DNA of 64,000 nt from Streptomyces sp. WM6386 (GTDB lineage Bacteria > Actinomycetota > Actinomycetes > Streptomycetales > Streptomycetaceae). Under the pieces are notes generated by a model. The model saw only the letters and a program-made list of their open reading frames with translations, searched no databases and was not told where the DNA came from. The translations under genes were made by a program, and so were the position numbers. The stretch lies in contig NZ_JXTE01000050.1 in NCBI RefSeq assembly GCF_000972385.1, forward strand, positions 3,947-67,946, written 5' to 3'. Shown one piece after another: positions 27,694 through 38,819 of this stretch; position 1 is the first letter of the stretch, and each line of letters opens with the position of its first letter.

Positions 27694-29175
27694 CTACGAG
27701 TTGAGCACCGCCTCCATCACGGCCCGGGCGATCGGCGCCGCGTCCCCGCCCCCGCTGATCTCCCCCCGGTCCGCCTCCGCGTCCTCCACCACCACGGCGA
27801 CCGCGACCTTCGGTTCCATGTCGCGCTCGCCCTGCGCCCAGGAGATGAACCAGGCGTACGGCGTCCCGGAGTTGCCCACCCCGTGCTGCGCGGTGCCGGT
27901 CTTGCCGCCGACGGTCGCGCCGGGGATCGCGGCGTTGGTGCCGGTGCCCTCCCGCACCACGTCCCCCATCAGCTCCTTCAGACGTACGGCGGTCGACGGG
28001 TACATCGCCTGCCGTACCGTCCGGGCGCCGGACGTCGCCACGGTGGCGCCGCCCGAGCGGGTCGTACGCTCCACCAGATACGGCGGCCGCACCTGACCCC
28101 CGTTCGCGACAGCCGCCGACACCATCGCCATCTGCAGAGGCGTGGCCCGTGTGTTGTACTGCCCGATCGACGACAACGCGAGCTGCGCCTTGTCGACGGA
28201 GACGTCGAAGGTGCTCTCGGCGACGGAGAACGGGATGCCGAGCCCCTGGTCGTTGAAGCCGAACCCCGCCGCCGTGGCCGCCATGTCCGCTACCCCGACC
28301 CGCACACCCAGCTTGGCGAACACCGTGTTGCACGACCACACGAAGGCCGCGTGCAGCGAGGCGTCCTCGCAGCCTGTCGCCTCGTTCACCAGCGAGGTCG
28401 AGGTGCCCGGCAGGCGGTACGGGTCCGGCGAGTCGGTCGGCTCCTCCACGTCCGTCACCACCCCCGCGTCCAGCGCGGCCGCCGCGGTCACCACCTTGAA
28501 GGTCGAACCCGGCGGATAGGTCTGCCGGATCGCCCGGTTGAGCATCGGCTTGTCCGGGTCCTCGTTCAGCCCGGCCCAGGACCGCTCCACGGCCGCGTCG
28601 TTCCCGGACAGCACCCCGGGGTCGTACGACGGACTCGACACCAGCGCCAGGATCCGCCCGCTCGACGGCTCGACCGCCGCCACCGCGCCCTTCCGCCCCG
28701 CGAGCCCCGCGTAAGCGGCCTCCTGGGCGGCCCCGTTGATGGTGGTGACCACGTTCCCGCCGGGGCTCTGGGCGCGGGTGAAGTCGTTCCACAGCGGGAA
28801 CCCCGAGAGCATCGGGTCGGTCCCGGACAGGATGCCGTCCTCGGCGTGCTCCAGGAACGTCGTACCGTAGATCTGCGAGGCGAACCCGGTGACCGGCGCG
28901 TACAACGGGCCCTTCGGATACGTCCGTTCGAAGCGCAGCCGCCCGTCGGTGTCCTGGGAGCCGGTGACCGGCTCCTTGCCGACCAGGATGTCGCCGCGCG
29001 GCTGGCCGTAACGGGCGATGGACGAACGGCGGTTGGCGGGGTTGTCGTCGTAGGACCGGGCCTCGAAGACCTGGACGCGGGTGGCGTTGACGAGCAGCGC
29101 CACGAGCAGCAGGGCACAGAAGCAGGAGGCGTGCCGGATGTAGCGGGTCATGTGCCGGGTCCTGTCCTGGGTCAT
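27694..29175 (-). CDS. class B penicillin-binding protein (transpeptidase)
   Basis: ATG 29175 overlaps the stop of the upstream FtsW/RodA gene (ATGA). Product 493 aa. One N-terminal membrane anchor (CFCALLLVALLVNATRVQV) is followed by a dimerisation-type region and a transpeptidase domain with active-site SxxK in PPGSTFKVV (about 225), SxN as SCN in VWSCNTVF (about 280), and KTG in GGKTGTAQ (about 425). Pairing with an SEDS polymerase gives a complete glycan polymerase/crosslinker unit. It is the additional PBP/SEDS pair of Streptomyces, not the division-cluster ftsI/ftsW. Confidence 0.95.
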   Translation of the reverse strand: MTQDRTRHMTRYIRHASCFCALLLVALLVNATRVQVFEARSYDDNPANRRSSIARYGQPRGDILVGKEPVTGSQDTDGRLRFERTYPKGPLYAPVTGFASQIYGTTFLEHAEDGILSGTDPMLSGFPLWNDFTRAQSPGGNVVTTINGAAQEAAYAGLAGRKGAVAAVEPSSGRILALVSSPSYDPGVLSGNDAAVERSWAGLNEDPDKPMLNRAIRQTYPPGSTFKVVTAAAALDAGVVTDVEEPTDSPDPYRLPGTSTSLVNEATGCEDASLHAAFVWSCNTVFAKLGVRVGVADMAATAAGFGFNDQGLGIPFSVAESTFDVSVDKAQLALSSIGQYNTRATPLQMAMVSAAVANGGQVRPPYLVERTTRSGGATVATSGARTVRQAMYPSTAVRLKELMGDVVREGTGTNAAIPGATVGGKTGTAQHGVGNSGTPYAWFISWAQGERDMEPKVAVAVVVEDAEADRGEISGGGDAAPIARAVMEAVLNS

Positions 29176-30533
29176 GGGGCCAACTCCCCGTCGTACTGGC
29201 TGCGGGCCGAGTCGCTCACCCGGATCAGCAGCGCCACGATCGCCCAGTTGGTGACGACCGACGAGCCGCCCTGCGCCAGGAACGGCATCGCCATCCCGGT
29301 CAGCGGGATCAGCCCGGTCACCCCGCCCGCGATGACGAACACCTGCAGCGCCACGATCGAGGCGAGCCCGACGGCGAGCAGCCGCCCGAAGGGGTCGCGC
29401 AACGCCAGCCCGGCCCGGATCCCGCGCTCCACCAGCAGGGCGTAGAGCAGGAAGATCGCCGACAGCCCGGCCAGGCCCAACTCCTCGCCCGCCGTGGCCA
29501 GGATGAAGTCCGACTTCGCCGCGAACCCGATGAGGATCGAGTGGCCGAGACCCAGCCCGGTGCCGAGCATGCCGCCGGCGGCGAAGGCGAACAGGGACTG
29601 CGCGAGCTGGTTGGGCCCCTGGCCCGCCTCGATCGTGGCGAACGGATGCAGCCAGTCCTCCACCCTGCTGTGCACATGCGGCTCCAGCCATCCGACGGCG
29701 ACCGCGCCGAAGGAGGCCAGCAGCAGGCCCACGGCGATCCAGCCGGTGCGCCCGGTGGCGACGTAGAGGAGGACCACGAACAGTCCGAAGAACAGCAGCG
29801 AGGTCCCCAGGTCCCGCTCCAGCACCAGCACGCAGACGCTCAGCAGCCAGATCGCGACGATCGGCCCGAGCACGCGCCCGGTCGGCAGTTGGAGCCGCCA
29901 CACCCGACGCCCCGCGTATGCGAGCGCGTTGCGGTTGGCGGCGAGGTAGGCCGCGAAGAAGACCGCGAGCAGCACCTTCGCGAACTCGCCCGGCTGGATG
30001 GAGAATCCGGCGATCCGGATCCAGATCCGGGCCCCGTTCACGGCGGGGAAGAAGATCGGCAGGGTGAGCAGCACGAGGGCGGCCGCCACGCAGACGTACG
30101 CATACCGCTGGAGCACGCGGTAGTCGCGCAGCAGCAGCACGGTCACGATGAACAGGGCGACGCCGACCGTGGACCACACGAGTTGGGTGGGGGCCGCCCG
30201 GTCGCCGGGCGTCTCCAGGTCGAGCCGGTAGATGAGGACCAGGCCGAGCCCGTTGAGCAGGACGCCGATGGGCAGAAGCAGCGGATCGGCGTACGGCGCC
30301 CGGTAACGCACCACGAGATGCGCGACCAGCGCCAGCACACCGAGCCCGGCGCCGTAGCCGGCGGCGCCGGGCGGGACGGTGCCGTAGGTGGCGAGGCCGA
30401 CGTCGCAGTAGCCGTACACGGAGAGCAGTACGGCGACGACGATGAGGGCGAGTTCGATGCCACGGCGCCGGGGGAGGCGTACAGCGGGAGCGGGGGGATC
30501 CGCTTGAGCCACGGTGGTTCCGGCCTTGGTCAT
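29172..30533 (-). CDS. FtsW/RodA/SpoVE (SEDS) family glycosyltransferase
   Basis: ATG 30533, 453 aa, about 12 membrane helices. SEDS signatures: NGARIWIRIAGFSIQPGEFAK (residues near 165-190) and the C-terminal GLIPLTGMAMPFLAQGGSS. Polymerises lipid II glycan chains at the membrane. Translationally coupled to the partner transpeptidase at 27694-29175. Confidence 0.95.
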   Translation of the reverse strand: MTKAGTTVAQADPPAPAVRLPRRRGIELALIVVAVLLSVYGYCDVGLATYGTVPPGAAGYGAGLGVLALVAHLVVRYRAPYADPLLLPIGVLLNGLGLVLIYRLDLETPGDRAAPTQLVWSTVGVALFIVTVLLLRDYRVLQRYAYVCVAAALVLLTLPIFFPAVNGARIWIRIAGFSIQPGEFAKVLLAVFFAAYLAANRNALAYAGRRVWRLQLPTGRVLGPIVAIWLLSVCVLVLERDLGTSLLFFGLFVVLLYVATGRTGWIAVGLLLASFGAVAVGWLEPHVHSRVEDWLHPFATIEAGQGPNQLAQSLFAFAAGGMLGTGLGLGHSILIGFAAKSDFILATAGEELGLAGLSAIFLLYALLVERGIRAGLALRDPFGRLLAVGLASIVALQVFVIAGGVTGLIPLTGMAMPFLAQGGSSVVTNWAIVALLIRVSDSARSQYDGELAP

Positions 30534-30574
30534 GTCCGGAACTTACCCAAATGGTGCAGGTTGTCTTCCTAGCC

Positions 30575-31027
30575 TCAGCACCAGCGTGGCGCGGGCCCGA
30601 TGTTGTCGATGTACCGGGCGGCGCCCCAGGCCCAGGTGCCGTCCGTGAGGAGGTACCAGAGGTGGTTGCCGTCGATGTTCTGGCCACCGGTCTTGCAGAA
30701 GATCGACACGATCTCGCCCTGGTAGGCGTAGCGGATGACCTGCGAGCCGGTCGTCGGCTTGCTGCGCAGCCGCAGTGTGCTGGCCGTCACGACGCCCTTG
30801 TAGAGGCGCTGGTTGCTCTGGTGGTGCTGACCCCAGTCGTCGCGGGAGTCGCTCTGCGAGTCACCTTGGGAGCCGCTCCAGTCGTCGCGGGAGTCGCTCT
30901 GGGAGTCGCTCTGGGAGTCGCTTTGATGGCTGCCCCAGTCGTCGTCCGCGACGGCGGGGGTGACGGCGGACGCGGCGAGAAGGGCGCCGGCGACGACGGT
31001 TATGGAGAGACGGGAGCGCAGGGACAT
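30575..31027 (-). CDS. secreted SH3-domain protein with Ser/Asp repeats
   Basis: ATG 31027 behind GGAGGTCTCC, 150 aa. A signal peptide (LSITVVAGALLAASAVTPAVA) leads to a low-complexity segment built from repeats of SDSQ and SRDDW (about 35-70), then an SH3-like C terminus (TASTLRLRSKPTTGSQVIRY, VSIFCKTGG, WYLLTDGTWAWG). It contains a Cys pair (FCKT and the C-terminal WC). Likely binds wall material or acts in the envelope; no enzyme domain. Confidence 0.85.
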   Translation of the reverse strand: MSLRSRLSITVVAGALLAASAVTPAVADDDWGSHQSDSQSDSQSDSRDDWSGSQGDSQSDSRDDWGQHHQSNQRLYKGVVTASTLRLRSKPTTGSQVIRYAYQGEIVSIFCKTGGQNIDGNHLWYLLTDGTWAWGAARYIDNIGPAPRWC

Positions 31028-31126
31028 GGGGGAGACCTCCACGTATGGGGCGAAGCTGACTATTCGCCACATTAGGAGCACCGTCCGCAGGCCGCCTTCC
31101 AAACTGGGCCATAGGAGAACGCCGCC

Positions 31127-31179
31127 AGGGGCGCGGGGCTGTATCGATATGCGGCTCCGCCGCGTGGGCGCGACCAGCC
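31127..31179. repeat. Streptomyces intergenic repeat, variant arm
   Basis: Begins AGGGGCGCGGGGCTG and ends GGGCGCGACCAGCC, with an inner palindrome TATCGATA and GCGGC/GCCGC. It belongs to the same dispersed family as 23941-24038. It lies between the SH3 gene start and the end of the sensor-kinase gene. Confidence 0.75.
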
Positions 31180-31202
31180 ACACACAACCGCCAGACCGCG
31201 AA

Positions 31203-32438
31203 CTACCGCAGCACCAACGTCGCAACCGCCCCACCATCAACGGCATTCTCAAAAGCCAGCCGAGCCCCGAGCACTTCCGCCTGCCCAAGCGCAATGGTCA
31301 ACCCCAGCCCATGCCCCTTCGAACCCCCCTCCGTACGGAACCGCTGCGGCCCATGCTCGACCAAATACTCCGGAAACCCGTCCCCGTGATCACGAACGAT
31401 CACGACCGGCCCGTCGACGGTCAGAGACACCGGCCCCCGCCCATGCCGATGCGCATTGGCCACCAGATTCCCCAGCACCCGCTCCAGCCGCCGCCGATCC
31501 GTCTCCACGGCAACATCCCGTACGACGACGACCTCGGTGTCGGTCCCGGACGCCCGCACCACCCGCTCGGCCAGCGCCCCCAACGGTTCGGTGTCCAGCT
31601 CCACCCGCTCCCGCCCGGTGTCCAGCCGCGAGATCTCCAGCAGATCCTCCGTCAGCGTCCGTAGCGTCCCCACCCGATCCCGCACCAACTCCGTGGGCCG
31701 TCCCGGAGGCAGCAACTCCGCCGCCGCGTGCAACCCGGTCAACGGCGTCCGCAGCTCATGCGCCACGTCCGCCGTGAACCGCTGCTCGCTCAGCAGCTTG
31801 CCCTGCAGCGAGGCCGCCATGGAGTCCAGTGCCGAAGCGACCGCGGCGACCTCGTCCTGGGGCCGCGAGGGATCCCTCGTCCGGGGATCGTCGACCCGTG
31901 CGTCCAGATCGCCCGCGCTGATCCGCCGGGCCACCCGGGCCGTGGCGTGCAGCCGCCGGGTCACCCGTGTCACCGCGAACGCCCCCACCAGCAGCGTCGC
32001 CCCGATCGCCAGCACCGAGGACCACAGGATCGACCGGTCGAGGGCGGCGATGGTGCGGGCCTGCTGGCGGTAGTCGACACGGACCGCGAGGGCCCGGTTC
32101 CCGTCGGCGGGGCCGGCCGCCCACATCGCGGGGTCCCCGTCCCGGGTGGCGACCATCGTGCCGCGGTCGCCCGCCACGGCCAGGTCCCGCAGGGAGTCCG
32201 GCAGCCCCGGCGGATCGACGCCCGCGAAGGGGCCGAGGGTGTCCCCGGCCTCGTACGCCGAGGTCGCGTCCTCGAGTCGCTGCAGCGCGAGGTCGCGGGC
32301 CTGGCCGACGGTCTGGTTGGTCACCGAGACATGCACGAGGACGCCGAGCAACGCGGCGAGCGCACAGCACATCACCGTGATGAAGGCGGCGGCCTTCACG
32401 GCGAGGGTGCCGGCCCGCCGGGGGAGCGCGAGCCTCAC
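31203..32438 (-). CDS. sensor histidine kinase without adjacent response regulator
   Basis: GTG 32438 overlaps the stop of the upstream lipoprotein gene (GTGA). Product 411 aa. Two membrane helices (about 12-38 and 130-150) flank an extracytoplasmic sensor domain of about 90 residues. HAMP, HisKA with VAHELRTPLTG (His near 223) and HATPase_c (NLVANAHRHGRG, DHGDGFP, GHGLGLTIALG) follow. No response regulator is encoded nearby. The arrangement recalls CseA/CseC, where a lipoprotein modulates an envelope-stress kinase, but CseB is absent. Confidence 0.92.
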   Translation of the reverse strand: MRLALPRRAGTLAVKAAAFITVMCCALAALLGVLVHVSVTNQTVGQARDLALQRLEDATSAYEAGDTLGPFAGVDPPGLPDSLRDLAVAGDRGTMVATRDGDPAMWAAGPADGNRALAVRVDYRQQARTIAALDRSILWSSVLAIGATLLVGAFAVTRVTRRLHATARVARRISAGDLDARVDDPRTRDPSRPQDEVAAVASALDSMAASLQGKLLSEQRFTADVAHELRTPLTGLHAAAELLPPGRPTELVRDRVGTLRTLTEDLLEISRLDTGRERVELDTEPLGALAERVVRASGTDTEVVVVRDVAVETDRRRLERVLGNLVANAHRHGRGPVSLTVDGPVVIVRDHGDGFPEYLVEHGPQRFRTEGGSKGHGLGLTIALGQAEVLGARLAFENAVDGGAVATLVLR

Positions 32439-33124
32439 CGTGAGCCCGCCGGCGGGGACTGGCTCTTGCCGAGGTGCAGCATCTCGTCGTGGGTCAGCAG
32501 CATGACGTGCTGCTCCGGGTCCCAGGTCCACTGGAAGCGGTACTCGTAGTCCGCGAGGTCGGACGGCGCGTGGATGATCACCGAGCGCCCGGCCAGCTCG
32601 ACCCCGCTCACGGCGTCCTCGTTGGCCATGACCTGGACCAGCCGGCCGCCCTCGAAGGTGTAGACGCGCACCGCGGTCTGGTTGCCCGGCAGCAGCCGGA
32701 AGCCCAGCGTCAGGTCGGCGTGCCCGTCGCCGGTGAGGTCGCGGTAGTACGCCTTGAGCAGTGGGCACCGGCTGCCGGCCGGCTTCTTCCCGCAGTACGC
32801 CATGCGGCGGGCCGTCTCCCGGTACGGCGCCTTCGCGCCGGAGTACTCGTCGGGATGCTGGGCGATCTCCGCCTTCACGACGGCCACCGGATCCACCTTG
32901 TGGACGTCGTCGCCCGGCGCCGTGATGCCCTTCATGGCCTCGGACTCGCCGTCGTCGTAGTTCCAGGCGGGACTGGCGGCCGGGGTCAGATTCGGCCACA
33001 GCCGGGCCGGGCTGGTCGCCGTCGAGGTGGGGCCCGCGCCGTGCAGTCCGCCCGCGTCACCGCAGCCCGCGGCGGTGGCCAGCACCAGGGCTGCGGTGAC
33101 GAGGGAACGGACGGGGCGTGGCAC
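32435..33124 (-). CDS. lipoprotein coupled to sensor kinase
   Basis: 229 aa. The signal ends in a lipobox LATAAGC with the lipidated Cys near residue 21. The mature part is mostly soluble, with RDLTGDGHADLTLGFRLLPG (a calcium-loop-like DxDxD-type turn) and a C-terminal beta-rich segment. It is upstream of and overlapping the kinase gene, so it is probably its extracytoplasmic partner. No enzymatic motif is seen. Confidence 0.88.
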   Translation of the reverse strand: MPRPVRSLVTAALVLATAAGCGDAGGLHGAGPTSTATSPARLWPNLTPAASPAWNYDDGESEAMKGITAPGDDVHKVDPVAVVKAEIAQHPDEYSGAKAPYRETARRMAYCGKKPAGSRCPLLKAYYRDLTGDGHADLTLGFRLLPGNQTAVRVYTFEGGRLVQVMANEDAVSGVELAGRSVIIHAPSDLADYEYRFQWTWDPEQHVMLLTHDEMLHLGKSQSPPAGSR

Positions 33125-33224
33125 TGTGCTCCTGGCGGGACGGGCGGGCGGTGGGGTGTGACCGGCCCGTACACCTTATTCGTACGGAAGTCCTTTTTGC
33201 GCACCTGATGGGCGGGACGTGGGC

Positions 33225-33758
33225 CTACTCTGCCAGCTCCTCCAGCAGCCGCGCGGTCGGCAGCCCCGCCCGCAGATAGTCGACGAACAGGTCGTTGTGC
33301 AGCGCCCACGGCGAGCGGCGGGACCGGATCGTCCGGATCGCCTCCTCCGCGGAGCGTCCGCTCCGGATCAGCGCGTGTGCGATGACCAGTCCCGAGCGGT
33401 TGTAGCCGTGGTGACATCGGACGAGGACCTTGCGGCCCTCGTCCAGTGCGTCGCTCGCGGCCTGCGCGAGGCGTATCACGCCCGCGAGCTGGGTTCCGTC
33501 CAGTGGCCCGTCAGGAATCGGCCAGACATGGTGTTCCACTCCCGGGTCGGGCCCGTGCCCCGGCAGCCTCAGCAAGGTCTGGACGAGATCGAACTCGTCC
33601 TGTACGACGGCGAATTCCAGTTGCCCCGAGTGCCCCCTGAACTCGTGCCCGCCCATCCACAGGCCGGGCACTATCTCGCTCCATGGACTGTCCGGGGCCG
33701 GTACGTCGGGCTGCTTCCTGCGGGTACGCAACAACGCCTCCCCAACTCCCCCACCCAA
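33225..33758 (-). CDS. dual-specificity/tyrosine phosphatase-like protein
   Basis: GTG 33758 follows GGGAG by 8 nt, 177 aa. It contains the PTP signature as RCHHGYNRSG with nucleophile Cys near 115 and Arg near 121, preceded by EHHVWPIPDGPLDG, a likely general-acid loop (Asp). This is a compact DSP fold. It probably removes phosphate from protein or small-molecule substrates in the cytoplasm; the target is unknown. Confidence 0.88.
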   Translation of the reverse strand: MGGGVGEALLRTRRKQPDVPAPDSPWSEIVPGLWMGGHEFRGHSGQLEFAVVQDEFDLVQTLLRLPGHGPDPGVEHHVWPIPDGPLDGTQLAGVIRLAQAASDALDEGRKVLVRCHHGYNRSGLVIAHALIRSGRSAEEAIRTIRSRRSPWALHNDLFVDYLRAGLPTARLLEELAE

Positions 33759-33831
33759 CTACTCCCAAAGGTAACCGCCTTCTTGCCCCTGGAGCACCCC
33801 GCCTGTTCCCATGGTCAAGGGGTGATGGTGC

Positions 33832-34638
33832 ATGAGCGGACTGCGCGTCATACCGACCTGGCGACACGGCCAGGAGCGGCTCTACGTGTGCCTGACGGAC
33901 GGGCGGAACGTCGCCTGGTACGACCGTGAGGCGGCCCGGGTGAACCTGTTGAGCGAGGACCGCAGGGACGACGTACTCGAAGTCCTCGGTCCCTTCCTGA
34001 CCGGCCCGGTGGCGGTGGGTCCGCCCCCGGTGCCGACACCGGCGGAGCTCGCCCGGCTCACCCTCCACCCGGACGACGACCTGGCGCCCAACCGCCCCGG
34101 TGAGGCCCTCCAGATCGCCCTCGACCGCGACCCGGGACCACCGCACCGGCTGCGCCCGGACCCGCGCCGCAGGGCGCTGCTGGCCGAGCAGGCGGTGGGG
34201 GAGGCGCTGGACCGGCTGGACGGGGCGGGCTGGCACGTCCTGCACTCGGTCCCGCTGCCCGGCGGCGATCGCGTCCACCATCTGGCGATCGGTCCGGGCG
34301 GCCTCTTCGCGATCCATTCGGTGTACGCCCGCAAGCAACGGGTGACGGTCGCCGACCCCATGGTCTCCCTGGGCCGCCGCGAGCCCCACCCGCTGCTGCG
34401 CCGCGTCCGCGCCGACGCCGACCGCGCCTCCTACGCCCTGACCGCCGAGGTCCACCCCGTCCTCGCCCTCGTCGGACCGACGGACGTCCGGATCACCGCC
34501 CCGCCGAGGGAGGTCCGGATCATCGCGGACACGGAGGTGGAGAGCCTGGCCCGGCTCGGCGGGATGCTCAAGCCGGCGGACGTGGAGGCCCTGCACGCGA
34601 TGGCGCGCGACCGGCACACGTGGACCTCCGGCGGCTGA
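33832..34638 (+). CDS. NERD-domain protein
   Basis: ATG 33832 behind AAGGGGTGATGG, 268 aa. The C-terminal half has the nuclease-related domain pattern (GWHVLHSVPLPGGDRVHHL, then AIGPGGLFAIHSV, then PVLALVGPTDVRI). The usual catalytic Lys after the IHS strand is not obvious, so nuclease activity is uncertain. The N-terminal 110 residues are a separate, family-specific region. It stands beside DNA end-joining genes but is not coupled to them. Confidence 0.8.
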   Translation: MSGLRVIPTWRHGQERLYVCLTDGRNVAWYDREAARVNLLSEDRRDDVLEVLGPFLTGPVAVGPPPVPTPAELARLTLHPDDDLAPNRPGEALQIALDRDPGPPHRLRPDPRRRALLAEQAVGEALDRLDGAGWHVLHSVPLPGGDRVHHLAIGPGGLFAIHSVYARKQRVTVADPMVSLGRREPHPLLRRVRADADRASYALTAEVHPVLALVGPTDVRITAPPREVRIIADTEVESLARLGGMLKPADVEALHAMARDRHTWTSGG

Positions 34639-34696
34639 GCCGACGTCCGGTGCGGCTCGACGACGTCCTGCCGTCGGCCGTCCGCGGCGCCGTCGT

Positions 34697-34728
34697 GGCT
34701 GGTCGCGCAGTTCCCCGCGCCCCTTCAG
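34697..34728. repeat. Streptomyces intergenic repeat, single arm
   Basis: GGCTGGTCGCGCAGTTCCCC followed by GCGCCCCTTCAG, matching the arm at 23941. It lies between the convergent NERD and LigD-polymerase genes. Confidence 0.85.
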
Positions 34729-34765
34729 GGCGCTGCCGAACCGTGGAGGACTTCACCCGACCCGC

Positions 34766-35647
34766 TTAGGGCAGTCGAGCGGCGTCGGCGGTATCGAAGA
34801 GCGGGGAGAGCAGGTCGCCGTGGTCCTGGAGGCGGGGCGGGATGTCCGTGGCGAGGAAGGTGAGGTGGCCGGGTGACCGGCACGCCTCGACCTCGTCCCA
34901 GGTCACGGGGGCGGAGACGGTGGGCTCCTGGCGGGCCCGCAGGGTGTAGGGCGTGGCGGTCGTCTTCCGGGCCGCGTTCTGGCTCCAGTCGACGAAGACC
35001 TTTCCGGGCCGCAGGCTCTTGGTCATCCGGTGCACGGCGAGGCGGGGGAGGGCGCGCTCCGCGGCGACCGCCAGTTCCTTGGCGTACTCGCTCACCCGTT
35101 CGGAGGGGGTGGGGTGCACGGCGCCCAGCAGATGCAGCCCCTTGGACCCGGACGTCTTGGCGTACGCCTCGATCCCGTCCTCGGCGAGCCGCTCCCGCAG
35201 CCAGAGCGCGACCTCGCAGCAGTCGACGACGGTGGCCGGAGAACCGGGGTCGAGATCGAAGACGAGCCGGTCGGCATGGCTGGGCCGCTGGATCAGCCAC
35301 TGGTGCGTATGGAACTCCGTGACGAGGTTCGCGGCCCACATCAGGCTCGCCAGGTCCTGGACCAGCACCATCCGCGCCGGCCCCTCCGACCTGGGCACCT
35401 CGGCGGTGGTGACCCAGTCGGGCGTACCCGGTGGCACGTTCTTGGCGAAGAACACCTGACCCTCGGGGCCGTCCGGATACCGCAGGAAGGACAGCGGCCG
35501 GTCCCGCAGGTGGGGGAGCAGGACGTCGGCGATGGTCGCGTAGTAGTGCAGCACCTCGCCCTTGGTGAACCCGGTCGCGGGATACAGCACCTTGTCCAGA
35601 TTGCTGAGCGCGAGCCGGTGCCCGTCCACCTCGGTGATCGGCGTCAT
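34766..35647 (-). CDS. LigD-type NHEJ polymerase domain protein
   Basis: ATG 35647, 293 aa, a stand-alone PolDom of the archaeo-eukaryotic primase family. The catalytic strand HADRLVFDLDPG supplies the DxD pair, TSGSKGLHLL is the nucleotide-binding Ser/His segment, and VFVDWSQN contributes the third acidic residue. Fills gaps at double-strand breaks with Ku. It is divergent from the ku gene with 69 bp between. No ligase domain is attached. Confidence 0.94.
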   Translation of the reverse strand: MTPITEVDGHRLALSNLDKVLYPATGFTKGEVLHYYATIADVLLPHLRDRPLSFLRYPDGPEGQVFFAKNVPPGTPDWVTTAEVPRSEGPARMVLVQDLASLMWAANLVTEFHTHQWLIQRPSHADRLVFDLDPGSPATVVDCCEVALWLRERLAEDGIEAYAKTSGSKGLHLLGAVHPTPSERVSEYAKELAVAAERALPRLAVHRMTKSLRPGKVFVDWSQNAARKTTATPYTLRARQEPTVSAPVTWDEVEACRSPGHLTFLATDIPPRLQDHGDLLSPLFDTADAARLP

Positions 35648-35716
35648 ACGATGAGAATCCCACGGAATGGTCGGATAACGCCCTAATAGCCTTTATGTTC
35701 CTGAAAGGTGCTGATC

Positions 35717-36784
35717 GTGCGATCCATATGGAACGGCGCCATCTCGTTCGGCCTGGTCAGCATCCCCATCAAGCTGGTCAACGCCACCGAGAGCCACTCG
35801 ATCTCCTTCCGCCAGATCCATCTGGAGGACGGCGGCCGCATCCGCTACCGCAAGGTCTGCGAGCTGGAGGAGAAGGAGGTCGGCTCGGCCGAGATCGGCA
35901 AGGGCTACGAGGACGCCGACGGCACGATCATCCCGATCACCGACGACGATCTCGCCCACCTCCCCCTCCCCACGGCCAAGACGATCGAGATCGTCGCCTT
36001 CGTACCGGCCGACCGTATCGACCCGCTCCAGATGGACGCCGCGTACTACCTCGCGGCGGGCGGCGCCCCGGCGGCGAAGCCGTACACGCTGCTACGGGAG
36101 GCGCTCAAGCGCAGCAACAAGGTCGCCATCGCCAAGTTCGCGCTACGAGGCCGGGAGCGACTGGGCATGCTGCGGGTCGTGGAGGACGCGATCGCCATGC
36201 ACGGGCTGCTGTGGCCGGACGAGGTCCGGGCCCCGCAGGGCGTCGCACCCGACACCAAGGTCACGGTGAACGACAAGGAGTTGGACCTCGCGGACGCGCT
36301 GATGGACACCCTGGGCGAGATCGACCTGGACGACCTCCACGACGAGTACCGCGAGGCCCTGGAGGAGGTCGTCGCCGCCAAGGCGGCCGGCGAGACCGTG
36401 CCCGAGGCTCCGGAGCCCGCGAAGGGCGGCAAGGTCCTCGACCTCATGGCCGCCCTGGAGAAGAGCGTCCGCGACGCGAAGGAGTCCCGGGGCGAGGAGC
36501 CCGCGGAGGTCCGCCACCTGCCCCAGCGCAAGTCGGCACGCGCCACACCGAAGCAGGCGGGGGGCAAGAAGTCGACGGCGACGGCGACCGCGGCTGCGAA
36601 GAAGACGACTGCTTCCGCGAAGAAGACGGCGGCGTCGGCGAAGAAGTCGACGGCGACGAAGAAGACGGCGGCGAAGAAGACGGCGTCGAAGTCCACGGCG
36701 TCGAAGTCCACGGCGTCGAAGTCCACGGCTTCGGCGAAGAAGACGACAGCAAAGAGGGCAACACCCCGCAAGCGCTCGGCCTGA
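35717..36784 (+). CDS. ku: Ku end-binding protein with Lys/Ala tail
   Basis: GTG 35717 (VRSIWNGAISFGLVSIPIKL) is chosen over 35708 because AAAGGTG is well spaced. Product 355 aa. The first 255 residues are a typical bacterial Ku core, encircling DNA ends and recruiting the polymerase/ligase. The last 70-100 residues are a disordered basic tail of KKTA- and KSTAS-type repeats, with a 15-bp tandem repeat at DNA level near 36684-36730. Basic tails are known in Ku of some actinobacteria; this one is long. Confidence 0.95.
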   Translation: MRSIWNGAISFGLVSIPIKLVNATESHSISFRQIHLEDGGRIRYRKVCELEEKEVGSAEIGKGYEDADGTIIPITDDDLAHLPLPTAKTIEIVAFVPADRIDPLQMDAAYYLAAGGAPAAKPYTLLREALKRSNKVAIAKFALRGRERLGMLRVVEDAIAMHGLLWPDEVRAPQGVAPDTKVTVNDKELDLADALMDTLGEIDLDDLHDEYREALEEVVAAKAAGETVPEAPEPAKGGKVLDLMAALEKSVRDAKESRGEEPAEVRHLPQRKSARATPKQAGGKKSTATATAAAKKTTASAKKTAASAKKSTATKKTAAKKTASKSTASKSTASKSTASAKKTTAKRATPRKRSA

Positions 36785-36830
36785 GACGAGCCGGCTGTCC
36801 CTTCCCACACCGCGGCCCGGCGGTGCCGAA

Positions 36831-38675
<1,845 letters not shown>

Positions 38676-38819
38676 ATCCGTACATGCTTCCTGTGGTCCG
38701 AACTGCCTTGCGGCAGGCCGTCCCGAGTGAACTGGACGAAAGCCGGAAAGGCCATAGTTGAAAGGGAAACATGCCCGGTTGCTTGCACTCCGCAAACAGG
38801 CCGCGAAACGGACCCGTCG

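Noticed and set aside
27694..30687. Single 997-codon frame fusing FtsW region and PBP
   Set aside because: The part upstream of 29175 is the wrong frame of the SEDS gene; the PBP starts at ATG 29175 with an ATGA overlap.
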